36,740 nucleotides of DNA, from the NCBI GenBank assembly GCA_012728785.1, contig JAAYEK010000229.1, forward strand, positions 1 to 36,740, in the 5' to 3' direction. The stretch is from Bacillota bacterium. Its GTDB lineage: Bacteria; Bacillota; UBA4882; UBA8346. Shown here one piece after another: positions 17,486 through 25,258 of the stretch; the stretch's first letter is position 1; every line of letters begins with the position of its first letter. The notes under the pieces were generated by a model that did no database searches, was not told where the DNA came from, and saw only the letters and a list, made by a program, of their open reading frames with translations. The translations under genes were made by a program, and so were the position numbers.

Positions 17486-18661
17486 TTATTTCTGACTAAT
17501 CGGTTTATTAATCAATCCATTAAGGCTAATATTGGTTTTCACGATTAATTTAACTTTAAGTTTGGGAAAGATTTCATCCCATCGAGGTTCAAGCTTTTTC
17601 CAGGCTTTGAAGTCGGCCCGGTGGACCGCCTCTCCAAAACCAAAGATATCAGCATTCAATTCCTGGGCCTTCTTAAAAGCGGCGTTGATCTCGTTTCTGA
17701 TCACCGTTGCTTCCCGCCTGGCCAAGCTTTTGATAACCTCCGGTTTACTGGTGTCCAGATCACCCGTCTGTTCACCCAGGCCGGACTGGACATTTACCTT
17801 AACTGTAATTTTAACGGAATCGTTTTTTGTTTCCGCTTGGATTTTGCCGGCGGCGTGGATTATTCCCAAACTAACCTTGCCTTTGTTAGCGGGAGCTTTG
17901 ACAATCACAACCCCGCTTTTGATCTTGCCGATAACCCAGAGCAGACCCCGGGTCTCCTTTTTACCGATAAAACCAACCAGTTTCTCCCCTTTGAAAATGG
18001 CGGTTCCGGCCAGTTCCACCTCGCCCTCCTTGTTCAACCGGATTTGGGTCGCTAACGGAGCGGTGGTCTTACTCATTAAGCGTTCAATGAAATCATAGAA
18101 CGTAAAACTTCCAATTTCTGAAGTGGCAGATTGGGCTTGGAGCATATCCTTTATTTCCATCGCCGGGATCTGTCCCATTTCCCCGGGGGCCCGAATCAAA
18201 TCCCCGGCTTTTCCCGGAGAGATCATTATCCAGGCCGTAGGACGCAGTTCTGTTTGCCTGATTCCAAAATTCAGGTAGTTTTTTACTCCGTTTTCAGCTG
18301 CCTCCTTCCCAACTATCAATATCTGATTATGAGGCCAGTATAACCTCCGGCTAAATTTGGAGACTGCGTTTCTTACCGCCTCAAAGGCCGTAGCGCCGTT
18401 ACTTTCGACAATCGCTACCGGCTGTGGTCGGCTGCCCTGTCCTTGACCGTCCCCCAAAGAACCGTTCCCGCCCCCTTTACCTTTGCTCGCTTTAATTACC
18501 TGGACCGTCAATAAGACTTGTTCCGGATCTTTACCCAGATCAAAACCTGCCCCGGAGACGATCCCCAACGTTTCCAATTCACGGTAGCTCCAACACCCGC
18601 TGCCAATTAAGGTCATCGCAATTATTAATATACTAAAAGTCAATCTATTTTGTAGTTTCAT
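17486..18661 (-). CDS. gerC: Spore germination lipoprotein (Ger(x)C family)
   Basis: This 391-residue protein is the lipoprotein subunit of the germinant receptor. It begins with a basic and then hydrophobic signal ending in LIGSGC, with Cys23 as the likely lipidated residue. The canonical -3 Leu/Val/Ile is replaced by Gly, so the lipobox is slightly off consensus. Right after it comes WSYRELETLGIVSGAGFD, the family hallmark. A glycine-rich low-complexity loop with GKGGGNGSLGDGQGQG lies near residues 61-76. The Ger(x)C core follows, including the GETRG-like KKETRGLLWVIG segment. The start codon overlaps the stop of gerA by 4 bases (ATGA), which indicates coupled translation. Gene order here is A-C-B. 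Confidence 0.93.
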   Translation of the reverse strand: MKLQNRLTFSILIIAMTLIGSGCWSYRELETLGIVSGAGFDLGKDPEQVLLTVQVIKASKGKGGGNGSLGDGQGQGSRPQPVAIVESNGATAFEAVRNAVSKFSRRLYWPHNQILIVGKEAAENGVKNYLNFGIRQTELRPTAWIMISPGKAGDLIRAPGEMGQIPAMEIKDMLQAQSATSEIGSFTFYDFIERLMSKTTAPLATQIRLNKEGEVELAGTAIFKGEKLVGFIGKKETRGLLWVIGKIKSGVVIVKAPANKGKVSLGIIHAAGKIQAETKNDSVKITVKVNVQSGLGEQTGDLDTSKPEVIKSLARREATVIRNEINAAFKKAQELNADIFGFGEAVHRADFKAWKKLEPRWDEIFPKLKVKLIVKTNISLNGLINKPISQK

Positions 18662-20277
18662 CGGTTTTCTTCGGATTCACCTTCTTCCGGCGGTCCCGGC
18701 CGGGAATAGAATTTTTGGCGCGTACGGTTTTGGTCGGCAATAGCTTTCGGCCTGGTAAACATCATCCACCATGGTGCCCGAATTAGCACATCCTGGGTTA
18801 AGCTTCTGAGGTGCATTGGGGCCATTGGGGATAACAAAGGGACCCCGAAAGAACGCAGCGAGGCTAGGTGAATTAAAATAGCCAAGAGCCCGATCGTAAT
18901 TCCGAAAGCGCCTAAAAAACCCGCTAAGATCGTAATACCTAACCTAATAATCTTACTTTCCTGGACTATTGAGGGAGTTACGAAAGAAGAAATAGCGGTG
19001 AGGGCAACGACTATCACCACAGGCGCTCCCACTAACCCGGCGGTTACTGTCGCTTCACCGATTACCAAAGCCCCCACGATGCTGACCGTCTGGCCTATCG
19101 GTCTGGGAATCCTGATTCCGGCCTCACGGATTATTTCAAAGATCACTCCCAATCCCAACACTTCGACCACTCCCGGAAAAGGAACGCCCTCAGTCGCGGC
19201 GGCCATGGTGATCAACAATTGGGTCGGGAGCAGCTCCTGATGAAAGGCGGTTAACGCCACATAGATAGCAGGAAGCAGAATACTAATCCCGAATGCGGTA
19301 TACCGGAACCATCGAATCATACTTCCGTAATAGGTTTTATAGGTATAATCATCCGGACTTTGAAAATTTTCAATAAATAAAAACGGCGCCGTTAAAACCA
19401 CCGGAGTACCGTCCACGAAGATGGCCGCCCTGCCTTCCAATAACTTGGCAGAGACCACATCCGGCCTTTCGGTGTAACCCATAGTCGCAAAGAATGAAAG
19501 AGGAGCATCTTCAATGAGTTCTTCCACGGTCTCGGCGGATAAGATCCCATCGGTGTTTATTCTGTTTATTCTCTGTTTAATCTCTTTGATTAACTTTGGA
19601 TCAGCTATATCTTTCAGGTAAGCGATACAAACCTCGGTTTTAGTCCTGGTTCCCACTTGCAACGCTTCCAAAGTCAAGCCCGGATCGCCCAGCTTCCGCC
19701 GGAGCAAGGCCGTATTAGTCCGGAGCGTTTCAATAAACCCCTCTCTGGGGCCTTTGACGATCACTTCCGAATCGGGCTGATTCACACTCCGTTTTTCCCA
19801 TCCCGGCGTGGCGATGGCTAACGCTTCTCCGGAACCGTCAATGAGTAACGCGGTTTTTCCGGAAAGAACCGCCGCAATAATCCGATTAAATTGGTGCTCC
19901 CGACTGATCTCACCGACTGTAATCAAACTGAGCTCAATATATTCCAGCCGGTCTTCGCCTTCCGGCTTATCGGAGATCGGCGCCTCCTTTAACATTAAAG
20001 GGCGGAGGATACTCCACTCAACTTCTTTCTTATCCACCAACCCATCAATGAAGACAACCGCCCCTTGATCCTGCCGAGAACCTCCTAAGCCAAAACGCCT
20101 GATGATCAAGTCGGAGCTATTATTGAGTTCACTTTGGATCGAATCCAAATTTGCCGTAAGATTTAAGGCCAAGTCTTTACCTTTAGTAATGAATTCTTCT
20201 TTAGCAAACTCCATTTTTACCTTGGCGATCTCCCGTTTCATCCGCCAAAGTAGCCTCTTCCGTGGTTTCCGAAACAT
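18658..20277 (-). CDS. gerA: Spore germination receptor subunit A (GerAA/SpoVAF family)
   Basis: This 539-residue A subunit has a hydrophilic N-terminal domain of about 300 residues and a membrane C-terminus with about five segments. Family landmarks are the early LNLTANLDSIQSELNNSSDL stretch, a TRTKTEVCIAYLKDIAD motif, EELIEDAPLSFF, and RPIGQTVSIVGALVIGEA in the membrane part. A GTG at 20289 is in frame, but ATG 20277 has GTGAGG 6 bases upstream, so I start there. It is the first gene of the receptor operon, with a sigma-G-like promoter 35-60 bases before it. GerA-type A subunits oligomerise into ligand-gated ion channels in the spore inner membrane. The germinant cannot be predicted. Confidence 0.93.
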   Translation of the reverse strand: MFRKPRKRLLWRMKREIAKVKMEFAKEEFITKGKDLALNLTANLDSIQSELNNSSDLIIRRFGLGGSRQDQGAVVFIDGLVDKKEVEWSILRPLMLKEAPISDKPEGEDRLEYIELSLITVGEISREHQFNRIIAAVLSGKTALLIDGSGEALAIATPGWEKRSVNQPDSEVIVKGPREGFIETLRTNTALLRRKLGDPGLTLEALQVGTRTKTEVCIAYLKDIADPKLIKEIKQRINRINTDGILSAETVEELIEDAPLSFFATMGYTERPDVVSAKLLEGRAAIFVDGTPVVLTAPFLFIENFQSPDDYTYKTYYGSMIRWFRYTAFGISILLPAIYVALTAFHQELLPTQLLITMAAATEGVPFPGVVEVLGLGVIFEIIREAGIRIPRPIGQTVSIVGALVIGEATVTAGLVGAPVVIVVALTAISSFVTPSIVQESKIIRLGITILAGFLGAFGITIGLLAILIHLASLRSFGVPLLSPMAPMHLRSLTQDVLIRAPWWMMFTRPKAIADQNRTRQKFYSRPGPPEEGESEENR

Positions 20278-20311
20278 CTTTTTCCTCACTTGCCAAATTT
20301 AGCTTTCCTTT

Positions 20312-20340
20312 TAGTATGGCAAAAAAAAGAAAAAATATGC
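20312..20340 (-). promoter_or_regulatory. Sigma-G-type promoter of the ger operon
   Basis: On the minus strand GCATA (20340-20336) and CATACTA (20318-20312) are separated by 17 bases of nearly pure T. Bacillus sigma-G promoters have a GMATR -35 and a CATNMTA -10 about 17-18 bases apart, so both boxes match perfectly. It sits 35 bases before the gerA start, as expected for forespore expression of a germinant receptor. Confidence 0.75.
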
Positions 20341-20453
20341 GTAACAGAACAAACAAAAAGCCGGGATAATCCTGGATTCCCCATATTTCCACAACGCTTT
20401 ATACCTTCGCCCACACACTTAATTGACATCCATGAACCAACCACCCACTCCTG

Positions 20454-20488
20454 CCTTCTGTCTTCTGTCTTCTGTCTTCTGTCTTCTT
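20454..20488. repeat. 7-bp tandem repeat (TCTTCTG), five units
   Basis: TCTTCTG is repeated with one imperfect unit at each end, in the gap between the ger promoter and the YitT-type gene. The same 7-mer on the other strand (CAGAAGA) is a familiar low-complexity repeat in bacterial genomes and yields a spurious Arg/Glu/Gln/Lys-rich peptide. It has no recognised function and is prone to copy-number change. Confidence 0.8.
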
Positions 20489-20509
20489 CCTCCCGTCTTC
20501 TCAATCTTC

Positions 20510-21379
20510 CTACTCCTTAAACCCCTCTCCCAGCACCTCATGAACGTCAGTTATGATCACAAAAGCTCGGGGGTCGATCGTACGGACGATCTCCTTCAAC
20601 CTAATCTCCTCCGCCCTTGAAATTACGCATAAAATCACTTCTTTGTGAGCGGTGGAATATAATCCTTTCCCTGTAAGAGCAGTGGCGCCCCGTTGCAAAT
20701 CGGTTAAGATCTTTTCGCCTATTGCAGCTGAATGTTTCGAAATGATCAATGCCGCCTTGGCATAGTCAAGCCCTTCAAGGACAGTATCCAGTATTTTTCC
20801 GGTTACAAACATCGTAATAGTTGCATATAAAGCCAGTTCGGTACTGCTAAAAGCAATCCCGGCCAGGGCAATCACTCCACTGTCAAAGATTAGCAAAGAA
20901 TGCCCTACTGAAATACCGGAAACCCGGTTCAATAATTGGGCCGCCAGATCCGTCCCTCCGGTGCTCCCCCGAAACCGAAAGGCAATTCCCATGCCGATCC
21001 CGGCGATTAATCCTCCATAAAGAGAAGCCAATAAAGGATCCTTAGTCAACGGTGTTATCTTGATGACTGAATCCCAAAATTCAATCATAATCGAGATAAA
21101 TGCCGCCCCAAATAAGGTCTTGGCGCCGAAACGGGGGCCAAATGTCCGAAAACTAGCTAGGAAAAGAGGAATATTAATCAAAATCATGGTTAACGAAACC
21201 GGCCAGCCCCAAAGATGATAGGTGATAACCGCCAAACCGCCGACTCCTCCGGCCGCGATTTTATTGGGTATTTGGAGCCAAACCAAGGATAGAGCGGTAA
21301 TGGTGACCCCTACCAAAATCCCAAGATAGTCCCGAATTTCTTTTTTAATTTCATGCCGTTTTAGTGATAATACTTTGAT
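20510..21379 (-). CDS. YitT-family (DUF161/DUF2179) membrane protein, start codon uncertain
   Basis: This YitT-type protein has about five membrane helices (for example LVGVTITALSLVWLQIP, the first) and a C-terminal DUF2179 cytoplasmic domain. That domain has GATALTGKGLYS and KEVILCVISRAEEIRLKEIV. The family landmark IPNKIAAGGVGGLAVI is present. The function of the family is unresolved. The start is odd. A perfect AGGAGGTGA lies at 21393-21385, but the codon at the right distance is ATC (21379), just after an in-frame TAA. From there the frame reads KVLSLKRHEIKKEIRDYLG into the first helix, giving about 289 residues, normal for the family. The only standard in-frame start is TTG 21316, without ribosome site and at the edge of helix 1. 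Either ATG has mutated to ATC, or AUC is used, or there is a base error. Confidence 0.85.
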   Translation of the reverse strand: MKVLSLKRHEIKKEIRDYLGILVGVTITALSLVWLQIPNKIAAGGVGGLAVITYHLWGWPVSLTMILINIPLFLASFRTFGPRFGAKTLFGAAFISIMIEFWDSVIKITPLTKDPLLASLYGGLIAGIGMGIAFRFRGSTGGTDLAAQLLNRVSGISVGHSLLIFDSGVIALAGIAFSSTELALYATITMFVTGKILDTVLEGLDYAKAALIISKHSAAIGEKILTDLQRGATALTGKGLYSTAHKEVILCVISRAEEIRLKEIVRTIDPRAFVIITDVHEVLGEGFKE

Positions 21380-21384
21380 TTAAA

Positions 21385-21393
21385 TCACCTCCT
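21385..21393 (-). promoter_or_regulatory. Perfect ribosome site facing an ATC codon
   Basis: AGGAGGTGA is the full anti-16S match. It is separated from the ATC codon at 21379 by the usual spacing (8 bases after AGGAGG). No ATG, GTG or TTG lies in the window it would serve. It shows where translation of the YitT-type gene was meant to begin. Confidence 0.8.
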
Positions 21394-21401
21394 AAAATAT
21401 C

Positions 21402-21509
21402 AGTCAAAAGTCAAAAGTCTAAAGGTCATAAGTCATACAGTCACAAATCTTGAGTCAAAGGTCACAAGTCATAAAGTCAAAAGTTTTGAGTCAAAGGGTG
21501 ACAGAGAAA
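21402..21509. repeat. Degenerate AGTCAAAA-type tandem repeat
   Basis: About a dozen words related to AGTCAAAA, GGTCATAA and AGTCATAA occur at 7-10 base spacing between the tagA-like gene and the YitT-type gene. A longer word, TTGAGTCAAAGG, recurs at about 21450 and 21486. On the minus strand these are TTTTGACT units, each similar to a -35 box. The array is irregular and has no protein-coding sense. Confidence 0.65.
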
Positions 21510-21572
21510 ACCGTAAAAAAAGTTAAACCTTAAACCACAACTTTCGAACTTATCGACTTCCAACTTTCTGAC

Positions 21573-22265
21573 TTACCTTAAAAACCCATACCAAAACTTG
21601 ATTAATTCCGGTAGATACTTTATTTTTTGTGGTTCATGGAACATCCGATAACACCATTCCCAGCCGTGGTTACTAAAGGTTGCCGGGGCCCGGGGTTTTA
21701 GGCCGGAGAAAATCTCGAATGCTCCCCCAACACCGATCCCAACGGTAGCTTTTAACTCTGGAAGAAGCTTGGCTAAAAATAGCTCCTGGCGTGGCGATCC
21801 CAATCCGGTTAATAACAGTGCCGGTTGTAACGTTAATATTTCTTCCCGAATCAGAAACTCTTTTTCTCCAAAACCATCCCTAAATAAAACTAATTCCTGA
21901 TCGTACTTATACTTAAGTCTCCGGACACTTTCCTTACTTCCTCCATAACAATAAACAGGCAACTGTTTTTGAACGCAATAACTAAGAAGTCGATCCGCCA
22001 ATTCAACTCCGGGAAACCGTTCGCTCCAATACCCGTTCTTTTTTAAGACCAGCAATATACCATAACCATCGACAGTTACCAAATCCGCCCTTTGAATTAT
22101 CTCCATTAGTCGGTGATTTTTCAAGGCTTCAATTAAGATCACCGCATTAAGAGTAATCACTTGACGGGGCTTTTCGGCTTTATTCAACCAGTTGACCACA
22201 GTCTCCCAAATTACCGACCTCGGACCGGTGTCAACCGGGACTTCATTTATATAATAACGTTGCAT
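21573..22265 (-). CDS. WecG/TagA/CpsF-family glycosyltransferase (GT26)
   Basis: This 230-residue enzyme belongs to GT26, whose members transfer N-acetylmannosamine or a related sugar from a UDP donor to an undecaprenyl-linked acceptor. Motifs in order are TLNAVILIEA (about 39-48), VTVDGYGILLVLKK (catalytic-type Asp in DG), the LPVYCYGGSKESV nucleotide-fold segment, and LLLTGLGSPRQELFLAKLLP. The last is GVGGAFEIFSGLKPRAP, followed by EWCYRMFHEP near the C-terminus. The start ATG overlaps the csaB stop by one base (TAATG), so the pair is coupled. With the O-antigen-type polymerase and CsaB upstream, it likely acts early in building a secondary wall polymer. The exact sugar cannot be read from sequence. 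Confidence 0.9.
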   Translation of the reverse strand: MQRYYINEVPVDTGPRSVIWETVVNWLNKAEKPRQVITLNAVILIEALKNHRLMEIIQRADLVTVDGYGILLVLKKNGYWSERFPGVELADRLLSYCVQKQLPVYCYGGSKESVRRLKYKYDQELVLFRDGFGEKEFLIREEILTLQPALLLTGLGSPRQELFLAKLLPELKATVGIGVGGAFEIFSGLKPRAPATFSNHGWEWCYRMFHEPQKIKYLPELIKFWYGFLR

Positions 22266-23341
22266 TATATTTTGGCGAGGAATTGCTTTAAAATGACCCG
22301 GTTTTCCAAAGCCCTAGCTTTCCAAAAAGAAAGTTTCGACCGATAGGCCAAGGCTTCTTCATCAGAATGAACAAAATAGTAGGAAATTTTATTATAAAGG
22401 GCCGTCGATTCCGTTTCAAAGTTCAATAAGGTAAAGGGGATCCCTAACTGCAAACAGAACCCTTCAACTTTTGGATCCGCCGCCAATCCATAACAGGGTA
22501 TTCCTTGCAAAACCCCGGCGACCAAACCATGTAACCGTGAACTCACCAGTAAATCCAAACCGCCGACGTTTTGTTGAAGCTGATTCCAACCGGAGTCCGA
22601 CGGCAAAATCGTTAAACCGTAATTTGTGGACAACTCCTGTAAATAACCACGGTCCTTTGGTTGAACCGGAACTAGATAAACCCCGGTATTTGTTTCCCAG
22701 CCTAAATAATCAAGCAATTGGTCCCAAAATTCTTTTTTAATAAAAGTATAGTCTCGAATAACCAATCCTATTTTTTTTTGATGACCGGCATCAAGTTCCG
22801 CCCAATAATTCCTGGCCGCATGCTCCTCAAGACCTTTTAAGGCCAATAACGGTTCAGCTGTAAAGTGAATCTCCGGTTTACACACATTCAATTCCGATGT
22901 TGCTACTATCGAAAGCCGGTCCCGTACGGTAATCACGTTAACCATTGACAAGGCCTGTCCGGCTAAAAATTTTCCAATCCTTGATTTTATCGGCCCAATC
23001 CCTTGACCGTATAAAAAGATTTTTACCTTTAATAATTTGGCAATGATAATTAGAGCTGAATAATAAAACAAACTCCTTTTACTAGTAATCTCCTGAAAAT
23101 GGCTCCCGCCATTGCCAATTAGAAGATCGGCTTCAGCTAATGCCCGAATGATTCCAAAAACATCAAATTTACCAACACCAGTAACTTGATGTTCTTGAGC
23201 GGTTAATTCCGGAACGGCAGAGATAACGGTTATTTTTACCTCCAAGACCAAATCTCGTAGTACTTTAATTAATTCCTGCAGATTAGTTTCGTCCCCAAGG
23301 TTTCCTTGGCCAAAATAACCGAAGATTACAATGTTTTTCAC
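22265..23341 (-). CDS. csaB: Polysaccharide pyruvyl transferase CsaB
   Basis: This 358-residue protein matches CsaB, which adds a pyruvate ketal to wall polysaccharide so that SLH-domain proteins can bind. Landmarks are FGQGNLGDETNLQELI at the N-terminus, LIGNGGSHFQEI, LYGQGIGPI, a VTVRDRLS-type RDRLS segment, and SSRLHGLVAGVLQGIP followed by DPKVEGFCLQLGIP near the C-terminus. It begins with GTG, which overlaps the stop of the upstream polymerase gene by one base (TAGTG), and overlaps the tagA-like gene in the same way. This tight packing makes wzy-like, csaB and tagA-like genes one translational block. No SLH-domain or S-layer gene lies in the window. The family call is strong. Confidence 0.92.
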   Translation of the reverse strand: MKNIVIFGYFGQGNLGDETNLQELIKVLRDLVLEVKITVISAVPELTAQEHQVTGVGKFDVFGIIRALAEADLLIGNGGSHFQEITSKRSLFYYSALIIIAKLLKVKIFLYGQGIGPIKSRIGKFLAGQALSMVNVITVRDRLSIVATSELNVCKPEIHFTAEPLLALKGLEEHAARNYWAELDAGHQKKIGLVIRDYTFIKKEFWDQLLDYLGWETNTGVYLVPVQPKDRGYLQELSTNYGLTILPSDSGWNQLQQNVGGLDLLVSSRLHGLVAGVLQGIPCYGLAADPKVEGFCLQLGIPFTLLNFETESTALYNKISYYFVHSDEEALAYRSKLSFWKARALENRVILKQFLAKI

Positions 23342-24675
23342 TAATCAGTCCGTCCTGTTCTTAACGATTGTAGCAAGCCGATCAATAACCAAAAATAACC
23401 ACCGCTGAATTCATGGACCCACCAAGTTTCTAAAAATCCGAATATCAAAAAAACCAAGATAACCAAGGCGACAGCCCTGGCAGTATTTGAAAAACTAATC
23501 AAACCGGCTATATTCTTAACTATAACCCGTATAAATGCCAGTAGACTAAAAATACCACTTTCCAACCACAATTGAAGAAATATTTGATGTCCATGACCGG
23601 TTAATCCGGTTGGCGATAGATAACTTTGATAGACTTCGGTAAAACTCCCCGGTCCGGAACCCCATAACCAAAAATCAGTTAATATCTTCAGCATGTTTTG
23701 CCATATCCGGACCCGTAACCAAAATGTACCCTCAAAAAAACCGGCCGGATTGAAAAACCTAGTTTTAAATCCGGATAAACACCATAAACCTAAACCAACA
23801 ATCCAACCATATAAAAACTTATCGGAAAAGATCCTCTTGCTAAACCAAATACTTACCCCTACCAAACCTAAGATCCACGCTGTTCGGGAATATGTATAGT
23901 ATAGGGAGATTACCGCTAAAATTAGGATTAACCCTAGGAAGAAACGTTCCTCCAATTCCTCTCCAGCTAATTCCGAAAGGGCAAAAATGATAATTGATAA
24001 CAAGTAGAGTCCATAAATATTAGGATTTCCAAAAACCGAAAAACTACGGACGGTTATTAACAAATTTTGTCCTTGTTCCAACCAGCCGTAAGGGGTTGAT
24101 ACTCCTGCCTCTTGTTGGCCTAGACCGATCAATATCCAGATTAAACCACTTACCAACAACCATCTGATGATTTTCCGGCTAAAATTTACCGTAAAAGCAC
24201 CCCCGGCCAAATACGCCGTTAAGAGCCAAACTGTGACCATAACCAGTCGACGGGTTCCTCCGACCCCTAAAGACATGACTGCGCTGATCATTAAAGCTAG
24301 CCAAAAGAAGAATAATCCGATATCCGGGAGTTTTCTTTCCGGAAGCCGGATGATCTTCAATATCAAAACCAAAAAAAGCAGCACCCCCCAAGAGTTTAAG
24401 ACCGGCATCAAGGCAATTGTCAGAATAATTCCGGCCTCAACTATCTTCCCCCAGCGCCGGTCCAATGCTTCCCAAAAACCGGACTGGCCTCGGCGAAGCG
24501 CTGCCAAACGGCTCCTTATATTATTTACACCCTGATAAATACGGGATGTTTCCCAAATCAGAGCCAGTAACTTTTGGGTTTTCTTAACAAAAGACCGGCC
24601 GGCTTTTTCCAGACAGACCAATCTGATAAATAATTCAGAAGTAGAGATTGTGTTTCCCCATCTTCCAATTCTCAT
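23341..24675 (-). CDS. O-antigen ligase/polymerase-like membrane protein (Wzy/WaaL family)
   Basis: This 444-residue protein has about ten membrane helices after a basic N-terminal region of 80 residues containing RSRLAALRRGQ. The family signature lies in the last third: GSGPGSFTEVYQSYL, then GHGHQIFLQLWLESGIFSLL, the His-containing loop typical of the Wzy_C domain. YTYSRTAWILGLVG is the usual SR(G/T)A helix. Such proteins polymerise or ligate undecaprenyl-linked oligosaccharides. It lies 34 bases after the DUF4330 gene and is coupled to csaB. No strong ribosome site is visible before ATG 24675; GGATT is the nearest. Polymerase versus ligase activity cannot be told from sequence. Confidence 0.85.
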   Translation of the reverse strand: MRIGRWGNTISTSELFIRLVCLEKAGRSFVKKTQKLLALIWETSRIYQGVNNIRSRLAALRRGQSGFWEALDRRWGKIVEAGIILTIALMPVLNSWGVLLFLVLILKIIRLPERKLPDIGLFFFWLALMISAVMSLGVGGTRRLVMVTVWLLTAYLAGGAFTVNFSRKIIRWLLVSGLIWILIGLGQQEAGVSTPYGWLEQGQNLLITVRSFSVFGNPNIYGLYLLSIIIFALSELAGEELEERFFLGLILILAVISLYYTYSRTAWILGLVGVSIWFSKRIFSDKFLYGWIVGLGLWCLSGFKTRFFNPAGFFEGTFWLRVRIWQNMLKILTDFWLWGSGPGSFTEVYQSYLSPTGLTGHGHQIFLQLWLESGIFSLLAFIRVIVKNIAGLISFSNTARAVALVILVFLIFGFLETWWVHEFSGGYFWLLIGLLQSLRTGRTD

Positions 24676-24709
24676 GGGTTTAAATCCATAATATTATAAG
24701 CCATCACCC

Positions 24710-25258
24710 TTAACGTTTAACCCGGAGATATTCGATCTCTCCATGAATTGAAGAATACATAGTATATGCCTTTAACCGATCTCCAACCCTCACCGCCAAT
24801 TTTCCAAAATAGACTCCAATTCGGGAAGGACCGGCAATGACCCGCCCCTTATGTCTTACCTCCAGCCGTAAATCAAAATTCCGAGGCGAAGTGGCCACAA
24901 TCGCCCGTTCTCCAACTTCAATTATTAACTCAGCAGGCTGTACTTTTTTTGCACTGATCTTGCCCAAGTAGACATGATAATCCTCCAAAAATAGGTCTTG
25001 CCCTACCGCAATACTTTCCACCAAATAAGGCGGCGCATCTCTCAACAAGAGCCCGTAGGTTACCGGATTTTGTTTCAATTGCAAAGGTTCGGGACGGTAA
25101 TCGGAGATTATTTTGATTCCCAAGATCAACAAAATCAATAATACCCCTAAATCTAGGGGATTGATCAAACCAAACAGCTTTCCTTGTTCATCGAGAAACT
25201 TAATCAGATCAATCCCTCTCCTTCGCCAATTGTCAACTTGGTAATCGCCTTTTAACAC
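24710..25258 (-). CDS. DUF4330 domain protein
   Basis: This 182-residue protein begins with GTG 25258 and overlaps the gatB stop by 7 bases. After a short charged region comes GLINPLDLGVLLILLILGIK (about 36-55), a single membrane anchor and the DUF4330 landmark. A beta-rich extracytoplasmic domain follows with RDAPPYLVESIAVGQDLFLE, ending in EYLRVKR. The family has no known function; by context it belongs with the envelope polysaccharide genes that follow. Its coupling to gatB suggests that the housekeeping and envelope genes share a transcript. Confidence 0.8.
   Translation of the reverse strand: MLKGDYQVDNWRRRGIDLIKFLDEQGKLFGLINPLDLGVLLILLILGIKIISDYRPEPLQLKQNPVTYGLLLRDAPPYLVESIAVGQDLFLEDYHVYLGKISAKKVQPAELIIEVGERAIVATSPRNFDLRLEVRHKGRVIAGPSRIGVYFGKLAVRVGDRLKAYTMYSSIHGEIEYLRVKR

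Noticed and set aside
17532-18098. 188-codon plus-strand ORF opposite gerC
   Set aside because: It is a shadow of the gerC coding strand; gerC has clear family motifs and operon context.
20286-20504. Arg/Glu/Gln-rich ORF over the CAGAAGA repeat
   Set aside because: It is a translation of a 7-bp tandem repeat, a familiar spurious ORF, and it overlaps the ger promoter.
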